This document shows, one piece after another, positions 1 to 8,055 of a stretch of 64,000 nt of DNA. Under the pieces are notes generated by a model. It ran no database searches. It was given only the letters and a program-made list of their open reading frames with translations, and was not told the origin of the DNA. The stretch is taken from contig CAMPNN010000001.1 in assembly GCA_946891915.1 (NCBI GenBank), forward strand, positions 71,730 through 135,729. Reading direction: 5' to 3'. The DNA is from an uncultured Bifidobacteriaceae bacterium. Lineage in GTDB: Bacteria; Actinomycetota; Actinomycetes; Actinomycetales; Bifidobacteriaceae. Position 1 is the stretch's first letter; every line of letters begins with the position of its first letter. Both the position numbers and the translations under genes were made by a program.

Positions 1-1571
1 GATTCCTTTTTATCTTCTAAACTTTCATTATTCTTTGCTTTTAGTGTTACTAATCTTGCTCCTAAAGATTTTGCTTCTTGAAGATTATGCGTAATCATAA
101 CTATTGTTACGCCTTGATTATTAAGAGTTCGAAGAATTTTTAGAATACGCAACGATGCTTCAAAATCCAATCCTGCAGTTGGCTCATCAAGCACAATCAC
201 GCGCGGTTTACAAGCAAGAACGCCTGCTATTGCAACAAGACGCTGTTGGCCTCCAGAAAGCAAAAAAGGCGATTTTTCGGCCAAATGTTCAAGATTAAGC
301 ATTTTCAACGTTTCGTCTACGCGCTCTTTAAGTGCGTTTCCGTTTAGTCCAAAATTTTTAGGACCATAAGCAACATCTTCGCGTACAGTTTCTGCAAAAA
401 GCTGCTGCTCTGGAAGTTGCATAACGTAGCCAATAGTTTCGCGAAGTTTTTGACGATTCTTTTTAGAAGTTTTCGCGCTAACAGGTATTTTTTCTACGCT
501 TATAGATCCAGATTTTACTTTTAATAATCCGCACAAAGCTTTAGCAAGAGTAGATTTTCCGCATCCGTTTTCGCCCATTATTGCAACGATTTCGCCATTT
601 TTTACTTCCATAGAATAGTCGCTAATTGCGTCTGGCAATTTATCGTCGTAGCTAACAGTTAAGTGCGATATTGAAATTGCTGTATTTGCGTTTTTGTTAT
701 TAGCTTTTTTCGAAAAATCCGACTTAGAAAAATCTGATTTTGAAAAATCCTGCTTCGAAAAATCCTGCTTCGAAAAATCCTGCTTCGAAAAATCCTGCTT
801 AAAATTATCGAAATATGATTCAAGCTCTTCTAAACTAATTTCGCGAAGCACACCATCTTCTAACAGAAGTATTCGATCTGCATGCTTGCATTCGTCAAAT
901 CGGTGCGTAATTTGCATAATACTCGTGCCGTTTTTATGCAAATTTCCAAATAATTCGTCAACATCTTCTAAAGCTTTAGAATCCAGCATAGAAGTTGGTT
1001 CGTCTAGCACAAGTAGCTTTGATTGCATTGCAATTGATCCTGCTAAAGCAACTCGCTGCATTTGCCCGCCGCTCATAAGGCTAGGGTTAGATAATCGATG
1101 TTTTTCCATGTGAACAGCTTCTAAAGCATTATCTATAAGTTTTCGCATTTTATGCTGTTCGACGTTTAAATTTTCCAGCCCAAAAGCAACATCATCTTCA
1201 GTAACAGTAGTCACAATCTGATCTTCTGGGCTTTGAAACAGAGCGCCAATAAACTTTCGTGCGCTTTTGTAAGCATCAGCATAAGCAGTAGTATTTTCAA
1301 AAACTTTTTCGCCACACAACTTAACGTAACCACTATCCGGAGCAGCTAATCCTGCAATAATTTTCGCTAGAGTAGATTTTCCGCATCCGTTTGCGCCAAC
1401 AATTGCCACTCGCTCGCCAGAGTGAATTGTAAGACTTAGATTATTAAGTGTCCAAGTTTTTCCATCATCGTAGCTGAAGCAAATATTGCGCAGTTCTACT
1501 GGCGTATTTTCGCTAACATCGCATGTTACTGTTTCTTTGAGATTGCTACTGCTTATGCTTGTATTTTGCAT
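1..1571 (-). CDS. Fused double ATP-binding protein of an ECF vitamin transporter (partial)
   Basis: This is the energy-coupling ATPase of an ECF-type vitamin importer with both ATPase halves on one chain. The reading frame is open from ATG 1571 to the left edge, so the C-terminus lies outside the window. The first half has Walker A GANGCGKST, signature MSGGQMQRVALAG and Walker B LLVLDEPTSMLD. The second half has GENGCGKSTLA, LSGGQQRLVAIAG and VIVLDEPTAGLD. A charged linker of pentapeptide repeats joins them (711-800). The gene starts 21 bp after ribU, under the FMN riboswitch, which points to riboflavin as substrate. The T component (EcfT) would be expected beyond position 1. The N-terminal start has only a weak ribosome site. 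The family call is secure; whether other S components share this ATPase cannot be seen. Confidence 0.9.
   Translation of the reverse strand, partial: MQNTSISSSNLKETVTCDVSENTPVELRNICFSYDDGKTWTLNNLSLTIHSGERVAIVGANGCGKSTLAKIIAGLAAPDSGYVKLCGEKVFENTTAYADAYKSARKFIGALFQSPEDQIVTTVTEDDVAFGLENLNVEQHKMRKLIDNALEAVHMEKHRLSNPSLMSGGQMQRVALAGSIAMQSKLLVLDEPTSMLDSKALEDVDELFGNLHKNGTSIMQITHRFDECKHADRILLLEDGVLREISLEELESYFDNFKQDFSKQDFSKQDFSKQDFSKSDFSKSDFSKKANNKNANTAISISHLTVSYDDKLPDAISDYSMEVKNGEIVAIMGENGCGKSTLAKALCGLLKVKSGSISVEKIPVSAKTSKKNRQKLRETIGYVMQLPEQQLFAETVREDVAYGPKNFGLNGNALKERVDETLKMLNLEHLAEKSPFLLSGGQQRLVAIAGVLACKPRVIVLDEPTAGLDFEASLRILKILRTLNNQGVTIVMITHNLQEAKSLGARLVTLKAKNNESLEDKKE
711..800 (-). repeat. Six tandem 15-bp units coding a KQDFS linker
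   Basis: Six head-to-tail 15-bp units (711-725, 726-740, 741-755, 756-770, 771-785, 786-800). The four units nearest 800 are near identical, with core cgaaaaatcctgctt. On the minus strand they read in frame as K-[QS]-D-F-S, giving a hydrophilic linker between the two ATPase domains. The unit length keeps the reading frame, so copy-number change would only alter linker length. Confidence 0.95.
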
Positions 1572-1592
1572 AGTTTATGCCGTTTAGAAGAT

Positions 1593-2171
1593 TTACTTGC
1601 CTTGGTGAAGTAGTTTAGAAATTGGCTTGTAAACAAGCATCGTAACTACAACGTGAATCGCAAGTTTAACAATATTAAACGGAAGTAATGCTGGAATAAT
1701 AAGAGCGGCAACCTGCGAAACAGTCATATGAGCGTAAAGCGGCGTAATAATAAGGTTTCCTACTATTGCGAGCGCAATTGCAACAACAGAGCCAGATATA
1801 AGGCTAATTATTGCGCCTTCTTTGGTATGCATTTTTTTGTATACGATTGCTGCTGTAACGCTGGCTCCTAAAGAAACCAGCACTGCCATAATTGTGCCAA
1901 GTGGGTTTGTAAACAAGTGTGGAGCGAATCCGAGTATGCTTACGATTGCTGCAGCTGCCGGCCCGTATGCGAATCCTGCAACTAGGCACACGATTCCTGA
2001 AGGATCGTATTTTAGGAATGAAAAGTCTGGAATAAGTGGGAATTCTATGAAACTTACTGCCATTGAAAGTGCTACGAATAGCGCATATTTTGCTATTTTT
2101 TCGCTTGACCAGCGTGCGTTTGAAGAGTTGATTTTATGATTGTTATGATTGCTTGTATTAGAAATGCCCAT
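1593..2171 (-). CDS. ribU: Riboflavin ECF transporter substrate-binding subunit RibU
   Basis: A 192-residue membrane protein with about five or six hydrophobic segments after a polar N-terminus of roughly 25 residues. The conserved stretch SFLKYDPSGIVCLVAGFAYG resembles the RibU family, in which the S component binds riboflavin and docks on EcfT and EcfA. An upstream in-frame ATG at 2261 would lie inside the riboswitch, so ATG 2171 is preferred; GGAG at 2179-2182 is its ribosome site. The FMN riboswitch directly upstream supports riboflavin rather than another vitamin. The ATPase gene follows after 21 bp. RibU from sequence alone is likely; with the riboswitch it is strong. Confidence 0.9.
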   Translation of the reverse strand: MGISNTSNHNNHKINSSNARWSSEKIAKYALFVALSMAVSFIEFPLIPDFSFLKYDPSGIVCLVAGFAYGPAAAAIVSILGFAPHLFTNPLGTIMAVLVSLGASVTAAIVYKKMHTKEGAIISLISGSVVAIALAIVGNLIITPLYAHMTVSQVAALIIPALLPFNIVKLAIHVVVTMLVYKPISKLLHQGK

Positions 2172-2182
2172 GATGGGTCTCC

Positions 2183-2319
2183 GTTTCTTCCATCCGGACT
2201 GTAACCGTTGGCTTCGGATTTTAACCGAATCAGCAGCTTTTACGCCGCTCGCGGGCTTCAAAAAACGCGTAAAATACGTTTTTGTTACCGCCAGTAAGGA
2301 TTTTCACCTTCCCTGAAAC
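2183..2319 (-). promoter_or_regulatory. FMN riboswitch (RFN element)
   Basis: Read on the minus strand, the conserved RFN blocks appear in order: AGGGAAGGTGAAAATCC, CTGGCGGTAA, GCCCGCGAG, GATTCGGTTAAAATCCGAAG, then ACAGTCCGGATGGAAGA. The closing helix P1 is GTTTC (2319-2315) with GAAAC (2187-2183). The GGAG ribosome site of ribU is immediately 3' of P1 (2182-2179). I see no U-tract terminator between aptamer and start, so control at translation is more likely. High FMN would reduce RibU and ATPase synthesis. Confidence 0.96.
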
Positions 2320-2395
2320 TACTATTCTTTTGTATCTCATGCTAGGAACATTGTTTAGACAATCGTGTGGCGAGGGTAAGTGCAAGAATACAAGT

Positions 2396-3427
2396 ATGAG
2401 CGATACGAGTACATTTGAAAAAACTGACAATAATAACGCGAATATTGATAAGTTGGCTGTTGTTGTAGTCACTTATAAGCGTCAGGAGCTTTTGGATAAT
2501 TTGTTCCATTCTTTTGAATGTTTGAACGAGTGCCCTTGGAGAATTGTTGTTGTTGACAACGAGAATAGTGATAAGACTTGTGAAATGGTTTCGCGTCTTG
2601 ATTCTGATTTAACTAACCGTTGGGGTAAGGCAGAAAAAGATGCTGAAGGCAATCAATCTCATGTTGTTTACGCTCCGCAAACTGAAAATCTTGGTGGTGC
2701 TGGCGGTTTTAGTGCTGGAGTTAAGAAGGCTTATGAGCTTGGAGCTGAATGGTTCTGGGTTATGGATGACGATGTTGAAACAGTTCCTGAGTCTATTGAG
2801 CGTCTTGCTCCTTGGACTAAGAGTCACGCTGTTATTCAGGGTAGCCGCTTAGATTATGACGGCGGTAAATTCTATTGGCAGTATGATTTTCTGGTTCCTC
2901 TTGGCATTCCGAATCCTATTGCTCCTGCAGCTTTTGGTAATGCGGGTTATCGTGTGATGAATACGATGTGCTTTGAGGGTGGTTTAATTCGTCGAGATAT
3001 TGTTGAAAAAATTGGTTTCCCTGATTCTCGCTACTTTATTTATTGGGATGATACTACTTACGGCTATCTTGCAAGTAAGGTTACGAATCCTATTGTTATT
3101 CCGGATATTATTCTTCGTCGCACTCGTGATATTCCAAACTGGGATATTGCAGGAGTTCGTCAGTTGAATTCAACTTCGGACATGAATCGTTACCATATTA
3201 TGCGAAATCGTGGGTTTATGGCTCGTTACTTTATGGTTCATGGTGATTTTCGTCCGTTTATGTTTGCGCTTGGAACTGCTTTAACTGCTGCCAAAGAGGT
3301 TATTCGTCTTCTTGCGGTTGATCGTGAGCATATTCTATCCGGTATCTGTAAATTGTTTACTGGTTGGCTTGATTCTCGAAAAATTTTGCACGATAGCATG
3401 TGGAAGCCTATGCCATCTTTGAAGTAG
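2396..3427 (+). CDS. Family 2 glycosyltransferase
   Basis: A 343-residue GT-A fold glycosyltransferase of the RfbF/galactofuranosyltransferase-like group. VVVVTYKRQELLDNLF near residue 25 is the nucleotide-sugar binding start. NLGGAGGFSAG and the metal-binding MDDD near residue 123 are typical. FIYWDDTTYGY is the region of the catalytic acid. No membrane segment is obvious, so it probably acts at the inner face of the membrane on a polysaccharide or glycolipid precursor; donor and acceptor are unknown. Reading upstream to ATG 2339 or 2282 would enter the riboswitch, so ATG 2396 is chosen, although no good ribosome site precedes it. It diverges from ribU. Confidence 0.85.
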   Translation: MSDTSTFEKTDNNNANIDKLAVVVVTYKRQELLDNLFHSFECLNECPWRIVVVDNENSDKTCEMVSRLDSDLTNRWGKAEKDAEGNQSHVVYAPQTENLGGAGGFSAGVKKAYELGAEWFWVMDDDVETVPESIERLAPWTKSHAVIQGSRLDYDGGKFYWQYDFLVPLGIPNPIAPAAFGNAGYRVMNTMCFEGGLIRRDIVEKIGFPDSRYFIYWDDTTYGYLASKVTNPIVIPDIILRRTRDIPNWDIAGVRQLNSTSDMNRYHIMRNRGFMARYFMVHGDFRPFMFALGTALTAAKEVIRLLAVDREHILSGICKLFTGWLDSRKILHDSMWKPMPSLK

Positions 3428-3534
3428 AAGTGAGTTATAAGTTAGTAATCGGCAAGCGTGTCGTGTTTAAAATACGGTAGAATACTCTTGAATATTCTGT
3501 TATCGGCACACATTCAGAGGGGAGTGTTAGTGAG

Positions 3535-4311
3535 ATGATTAGCACTGCACAAGCATTTGGCGTTGATATTGGCGGCTCTGGCATTAAGGCTGCTCCAGTA
3601 AATTTGGAAAAGGGCGAGTTTGCTGAGCCTCGCTATAAGATTCTCACTCCTGCAGTTTCTACACCTCAGGCTGTTGCAGATATTGTCCGTCAGCAGCTTG
3701 AGCATTTCGCAGTCCCAGCAGATGTTCCTGTTGGTATTGCGTTCCCAGCTCCAATTAAGCCAGGCAAGAAGCTTGATTTTATGGCAAATCTTGACCAGTC
3801 TTGGATTGGTGTTGACGTTACTGAGGTTTTCAGTGAGGCTTGTGGTCGTCCTGTAACAGTGGTTAATGATGCTGATGCTGCAGGTTTGGCTGAGCAAAAG
3901 TTCGGTGCTGCTAAAGACAAGGATGGCTTAGTTATTGCAACTACGCTTGGAACTGGTATTGGTACTGCTTTGATTTACAATGGCGTACTTATTCCAAACA
4001 CTGAGCTTGGTCATATTCAGCTTGAAAAAGGTAAGGGAGATGCTGAAAAGTATGCTGCTTCTTCCGTTCGTGAAAAGCTTGATATGGGTTACAAGAAGTG
4101 GGCTAAGCGCTTAACTAAGTACTACGGTTTGATGGAAAAGTACTTCAACCCAGACTTGTTTGTTGTTGGTGGTGGAGTTAGCCGCGTAAGTGAAAAATTC
4201 CTTCCGCATATTGATATTAAGACTCCTATTGTTGTTGCTACTTTGCATAACGAGGCTGGAATTATTGGTGCAGCTTATTACGCAATGCAAAAGCAAAATC
4301 AGCAGGACTGA
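3535..4311 (+). CDS. ppgK: Polyphosphate glucokinase
   Basis: A 258-residue ROK-family kinase that phosphorylates glucose with polyphosphate (and usually ATP), a typical actinobacterial entry to glucose 6-phosphate. The N-terminus has the phosphate-binding DIGGSGIKAA (residues 11-20). VVNDADAAG near residue 110 holds the catalytic aspartate, TTLGTGIGTA follows, and the LDMGYKKWAKRL and KGKGDAEKYAAS segments are characteristic of PpgK rather than plain ROK glucokinases. Its length fits the family (about 250-270). AGGGGAG at 3518-3524 is the ribosome site for ATG 3535. A strong terminator follows at 4350. Confidence 0.93.
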   Translation: MISTAQAFGVDIGGSGIKAAPVNLEKGEFAEPRYKILTPAVSTPQAVADIVRQQLEHFAVPADVPVGIAFPAPIKPGKKLDFMANLDQSWIGVDVTEVFSEACGRPVTVVNDADAAGLAEQKFGAAKDKDGLVIATTLGTGIGTALIYNGVLIPNTELGHIQLEKGKGDAEKYAASSVREKLDMGYKKWAKRLTKYYGLMEKYFNPDLFVVGGGVSRVSEKFLPHIDIKTPIVVATLHNEAGIIGAAYYAMQKQNQQD

Positions 4312-4349
4312 ATATTAATAAGTAATACCGTTTTATTTGTTGTTGTTTT

Positions 4350-4387
4350 AAGCTGGGTGCAGATTTAATCTGTTGCCCAGCTTTTTT
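4350..4387 (+). terminator. Rho-independent terminator after ppgK
   Basis: AAGCTGGG (4350-4357) pairs with CCCAGCTT (4376-4383). The stem is extended inside by CAGAT...ATCTG, and the T-run TTTTTT follows directly. Confidence 0.92.
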
Positions 4388-4410
4388 ATGCCAAGTGTTA
4401 GTGTAGTGAC

Positions 4411-5595
4411 GTGCGATTTTCTTCAAGAGTAGACGTAAGCGAGCCAAATCCTATTATTTTAGCGCAACGAAAAGCTGTGGCTCAAGGTATAAAACTTACT
4501 AAATTAAACGATTCTAATCCTACTGTTCACTCTCTTGCTCCTAAATGCTTATCTGAACGTTATGCTGCAAATCCTAGGGGACCTATTGAATCTCGAAAGC
4601 TGTTAGCAGACTTTATTAATCAGCGTGATAATCGAAACGATACTTCCGTTCCAGCAAAGCTTAATCCGGATCAGCTTTACGTGCTTTCTTCAACATCTCA
4701 AGCTTACGCCTGGCTTATGATGCTTCTTTGCGATGCTGGTGATGCTGTTATTGGGCCTACTCCTGGATACCCGCTTATTGAGTCGATTGCGCGATTGCAA
4801 TGCGTGAACGCAATACCGTACCCTTTGCATTATGACGGTTCTTGGACTATTGATTTGCCTCGCGTAAAAGAGTTGCTTGAAAACAAGTCTTTGCGTATTA
4901 AAGCGCTTGTGCTTATCAACCCTAATAATCCTACTGGCTCTTACGTAAAGAGTGAAGAGCGTAAAGAATTATTGCAATTATGTCACGATAATGGCGTTGC
5001 AATTATTGCTGACGAAGTGTTCTACGATTATTATCTTGAGCCTTTTGAAACAAACGCTAGGCTTGCTGGTGAATCCTCTACGCTTGTTTTTGCTTTGGAT
5101 GGTTTTTCTAAAATGCTTGCAGCTCCTCACGCAAAAGTTGGTTGGATTGAAGTTTCAGGCCCTAAGGATGACGTTTGCGAAGCTCAAAAAAGGCTTGACG
5201 TTATTGCAGACGACTTTTTGCCTATTGGAACAACTGTTTCAGAGCGCATACCTGAGCTGCTAGAGTACGCTTCTTTGCAAACTCAAAAGGTGCGTAACAG
5301 GGTTAGTGAAAATCTTAAAACTCTTCGCGAGATTTTAGCTTCTTGGCCTAATTGTTGCGTAACTGCTTTGCGCGCTGAAGGTGGTTGGAATATTTTACTG
5401 CGTGTGCCGTCTTGCATTGACGATGACGTTTTAGCATTAAAACTTATAGAGGATTACAGATTAGTTTCTCAGCCTGGATACTATTTTGACATGCCTGCAA
5501 ACGGGTATCTTGCGCTTTCGCTACTTCCTGAACCTGAGCAGTTTGTTGATGGTGTAGAAAAATTATTGCGCACTGTAGATGCTTTGCTTGCGTAG
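4411..5595 (+). CDS. PLP-dependent class I/II aminotransferase
   Basis: A 394-residue fold-type I aminotransferase. Motifs in order are the substrate/PLP segment GPTPGYPL, NPNNPTGSY near residue 170, the ADEVFYDYY aspartate that binds the pyridine nitrogen, and the Schiff-base lysine in DGFSKMLAAP (Lys near 234), followed by KVGWI. The C-terminus carries PGYYFDMPANGYLALSLL, the region with the substrate carboxylate arginine or its substitute. The start is GTG 4411, with no clear Shine-Dalgarno. Substrate is not determinable; alanine/aspartate-type enzymes are closest in pattern. It stands alone between two terminated units. Confidence 0.85.
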   Translation: MRFSSRVDVSEPNPIILAQRKAVAQGIKLTKLNDSNPTVHSLAPKCLSERYAANPRGPIESRKLLADFINQRDNRNDTSVPAKLNPDQLYVLSSTSQAYAWLMMLLCDAGDAVIGPTPGYPLIESIARLQCVNAIPYPLHYDGSWTIDLPRVKELLENKSLRIKALVLINPNNPTGSYVKSEERKELLQLCHDNGVAIIADEVFYDYYLEPFETNARLAGESSTLVFALDGFSKMLAAPHAKVGWIEVSGPKDDVCEAQKRLDVIADDFLPIGTTVSERIPELLEYASLQTQKVRNRVSENLKTLREILASWPNCCVTALRAEGGWNILLRVPSCIDDDVLALKLIEDYRLVSQPGYYFDMPANGYLALSLLPEPEQFVDGVEKLLRTVDALLA

Positions 5596-5674
5596 TGATT
5601 ACTTGAGAATTTATAACTTACGTAATAATAACTTGCGTAAGTATTACTAGTAATTAATTATCTGCGATTGCATT

Positions 5675-7933
5675 TTACATTAGCGTAAGCCACGAGCGAA
5701 CCATATACCACAAGTCTGGGTTAAAGCGAAGAGTACTATCTTCACGGCCTGTAACGAACCAGCTCAATGCTGCAATAATAATAGAAACCAGCAATAAAAC
5801 TAAAATTACTGTTCGAAGTAAGTAAACGAATGTTTTTTTGCGCAAAGAATCTTCTTCTTGAACTGTAGCATTTTCCAGAAGAAGCGTAATGCCAACAACT
5901 GCAACAATTGCAAAAGACCAAGCAAAATCAGCAATATAACGCCAGCCAATTCCAGCTTTCAGACTGTCGAAAACAATAAGCACAACTCCTATTACTAAAG
6001 ACGTTACACAAGTGTGCCAAGCAACGCTTAAATGGCAGCGTTTTCGCATAATAAAAGCAAATATTACTCCTAGTAAAGCGAGCGGAGAAAGCACGAACAT
6101 TCCGCCAATCATAGGCTCAGCGTACTGCCATCTGTCAAAAGATACGGGCTGAATACCAATCCAAGGAAAAGTTGGAATAAAACGCAAAGGTAACGCAATA
6201 TAGCTAAAAATAGACGGCAAAATATTTTGCGAAGGCAAACGCATAGTCGTCATATCGGTAATAGTGATTTGATATTCGTTACCAAAGTTCAAAGCGGATC
6301 CGAAACGAAGGAAATTATATAATCCAAACGGAATCGCGGTAATTATGCAAGGAAGAACCCAAGCTGAAACGTATCGCAAAAGCTTATGCCAAAAATCGGG
6401 CTTGTTAAAAATCTTAATAAGATTAGAAAAATCTTTTTTAATATTATGGCAAGTATTAAGGCAGGTATTGAGGCAAGTAGGGGAGAAAGTGTGAGAGAAG
6501 GTATGAGAGAAAATAACTGGTATTGCAAAAAGAACAGCTATAACAAACGTAGGGCGGCAACCCAAGTTCAACGTAATAAAGAAAGAGCCGAGAATAATAT
6601 TTCTTAAAGGATGCGCTTTTAATGCACCAAGGTAGAACCATATGCCAATAGCGGTGAAGAAAAGCGAAGCTGCCATTGGAACAGAATAGAATGATGTTCT
6701 AAACCACAAATAAACAGTATTTGCGCTAATAAAGAACAGTGCTAACGCAATTGATACTGTTCCCAATGAAACGCTTTTTGAAGTTTGCTCAATAATTCGA
6801 ATAACAAGCAAAGACCCTGCAATAAGAAAAGCAATCAGAAACACAAGAGTTGCAACAGTGGTTGGAAGCATTGCGCCTCCAGGAATCCAAATACTAGTAA
6901 TAATTCGATACGGCAAAAACAGTAATACTGCAGGAAGCACGCCAAAATACGAATACCAGTGTCCTTTATAATATGCGTAATCCCAGTACATGTTGTGCAC
7001 GTAACGGTCAAGAAGATTATTCCTAGCCATAGGATCATAAGGATTTTGCAATTGAGCTAATTCGTGAGGAACCGGAAGATTAAGATGCACTTGACCTTTT
7101 AGAAGAGCGTCTGCTGTGTGAGCGTACTGGTCGAAATCGTAAGTGTAATTTCCTGCAGTGTCAAAATGCATTGGCGTAGCGTTACGCAAATTCCAAATAA
7201 TTGTTGCTACTCCAATAGCAATAAACGGCAACCAAGATAACGCAAGATACAAGCGCTGGCGTAAACAACTAGTGTCTAATTTAATGCGCCAAAGCTTAGA
7301 CCATGGATTCCATAAAGCTATAAGCATTGCAAAAACAACAAGAAGTCCTACTCGCCCCCAAGACCAGCTAAAAGGCGCTCTAACATTCGCTCTAGCATCT
7401 TCAATGTCAAGTACTGTTCCTAAAGGATGCTGCAGCCATACTCGCACGATGCAAGGTTGGCCGATTGCTTCTTCTGGAAGTGTTAATAAAGAAGCGCCCA
7501 ATGCGCGAGGATTCGTGCTTTGAGGCTCGCTCATATACTGGTTTGCTTCAACTCGAACATGAATATCGTAAGCAATTTTATTATTCGTATTTGTTTTCTG
7601 CGTTTTAATATTTGCAGGTTGCAGACGAATATAAGGTGATGTGCCGTCTGAAGTCACCTCCAAGTACGCTTCAGACGGGTCTGTTATAAGAAGACCTCCA
7701 GAGCTAAGGCGTTTAATACCGCTTCCAAGAGTATTGTGTGCGGATACGCTATCGGTGCTGCCGGTAACACTATTCCAAAAAGGAAGATTTCCAATAGAGC
7801 ACTCAAATAGCGTAATAAAAATCAGTATTAGCAAAGGAATACGCAAAAAATTCCATGCGCGTCGCATGTAACTACTATGAGTGCCGTTACCGCGATTATT
7901 ATCGCCAGATACTTGCGGCAAATCTTTACACAT
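5675..7933 (-). CDS. Large polytopic membrane protein, probable GT-C glycosyltransferase-like
   Basis: About 750 residues with one N-terminal membrane segment, an extracytoplasmic domain of roughly 150 residues, then about ten further hydrophobic segments. The stretch YDFDQYAHTADALLKGQVHL followed by DYAYYKGHWYSYFG resembles the first large outer loop of uncharacterised GT-C-like envelope proteins, where an early acidic pair is catalytic. I do not recognise a specific enzyme. Possible starts are GTG 7951, ATG 7933 and ATG 7867; none has a convincing ribosome site, and ATG 7933 is a compromise. A degenerate tetrapeptide array lies near residue 480. Together with the GT2 gene it may serve surface glycan synthesis. 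Confidence 0.6.
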   Translation of the reverse strand: MCKDLPQVSGDNNRGNGTHSSYMRRAWNFLRIPLLILIFITLFECSIGNLPFWNSVTGSTDSVSAHNTLGSGIKRLSSGGLLITDPSEAYLEVTSDGTSPYIRLQPANIKTQKTNTNNKIAYDIHVRVEANQYMSEPQSTNPRALGASLLTLPEEAIGQPCIVRVWLQHPLGTVLDIEDARANVRAPFSWSWGRVGLLVVFAMLIALWNPWSKLWRIKLDTSCLRQRLYLALSWLPFIAIGVATIIWNLRNATPMHFDTAGNYTYDFDQYAHTADALLKGQVHLNLPVPHELAQLQNPYDPMARNNLLDRYVHNMYWDYAYYKGHWYSYFGVLPAVLLFLPYRIITSIWIPGGAMLPTTVATLVFLIAFLIAGSLLVIRIIEQTSKSVSLGTVSIALALFFISANTVYLWFRTSFYSVPMAASLFFTAIGIWFYLGALKAHPLRNIILGSFFITLNLGCRPTFVIAVLFAIPVIFSHTFSHTFSPTCLNTCLNTCHNIKKDFSNLIKIFNKPDFWHKLLRYVSAWVLPCIITAIPFGLYNFLRFGSALNFGNEYQITITDMTTMRLPSQNILPSIFSYIALPLRFIPTFPWIGIQPVSFDRWQYAEPMIGGMFVLSPLALLGVIFAFIMRKRCHLSVAWHTCVTSLVIGVVLIVFDSLKAGIGWRYIADFAWSFAIVAVVGITLLLENATVQEEDSLRKKTFVYLLRTVILVLLLVSIIIAALSWFVTGREDSTLRFNPDLWYMVRSWLTLM
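6448..6507 (-). repeat. Five degenerate 12-bp units coding tetrapeptides
   Basis: Five consecutive 12-bp units on the plus strand: ggcaagtattaa, ggcaggtattga, ggcaagtagggg, agaaagtgtgag, agaaggtatgag. In the minus frame they code SHTF, SHTF, SPTC, LNTC, LNTC inside a loop of the membrane protein. The frame is preserved. Confidence 0.85.
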
Positions 7934-8006
7934 ACCCGTTGCAGTCACCACATAACCATTCTATTGCAAAGTTTCAAGCAAAACGTAACTTAGTTACTTA
8001 TGCTTA

Positions 8007-8055
8007 TAGCTTATTTTCTAGCTTATTCTTTTAGCTTATTTTCTAGCTTATTCTT
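8007..8055. repeat. Two-copy 25-bp direct repeat across the ABC-F stop codon
   Basis: tagcttattttctagctt plus ttattctt occurs at 8007-8030 and again at 8032-8055, with a 25-bp period and identical sequence. Each copy is itself a near-duplication of tagcttattyt. The second copy contains the stop codon (8048-8050) and last codons of the ABC-F gene. Confidence 0.9.

Noticed and set aside
694-1113. Plus-strand ORF of about 139 codons with FEKSC repeats
   Set aside because: It is the antisense reading of the 15-bp linker array and the ECF ATPase gene, which has clear ABC motifs on the other strand.
2171-2261. Upstream extension of ribU to an earlier ATG
   Set aside because: It would translate through the FMN aptamer; the ribosome site and family start support ATG 2171.
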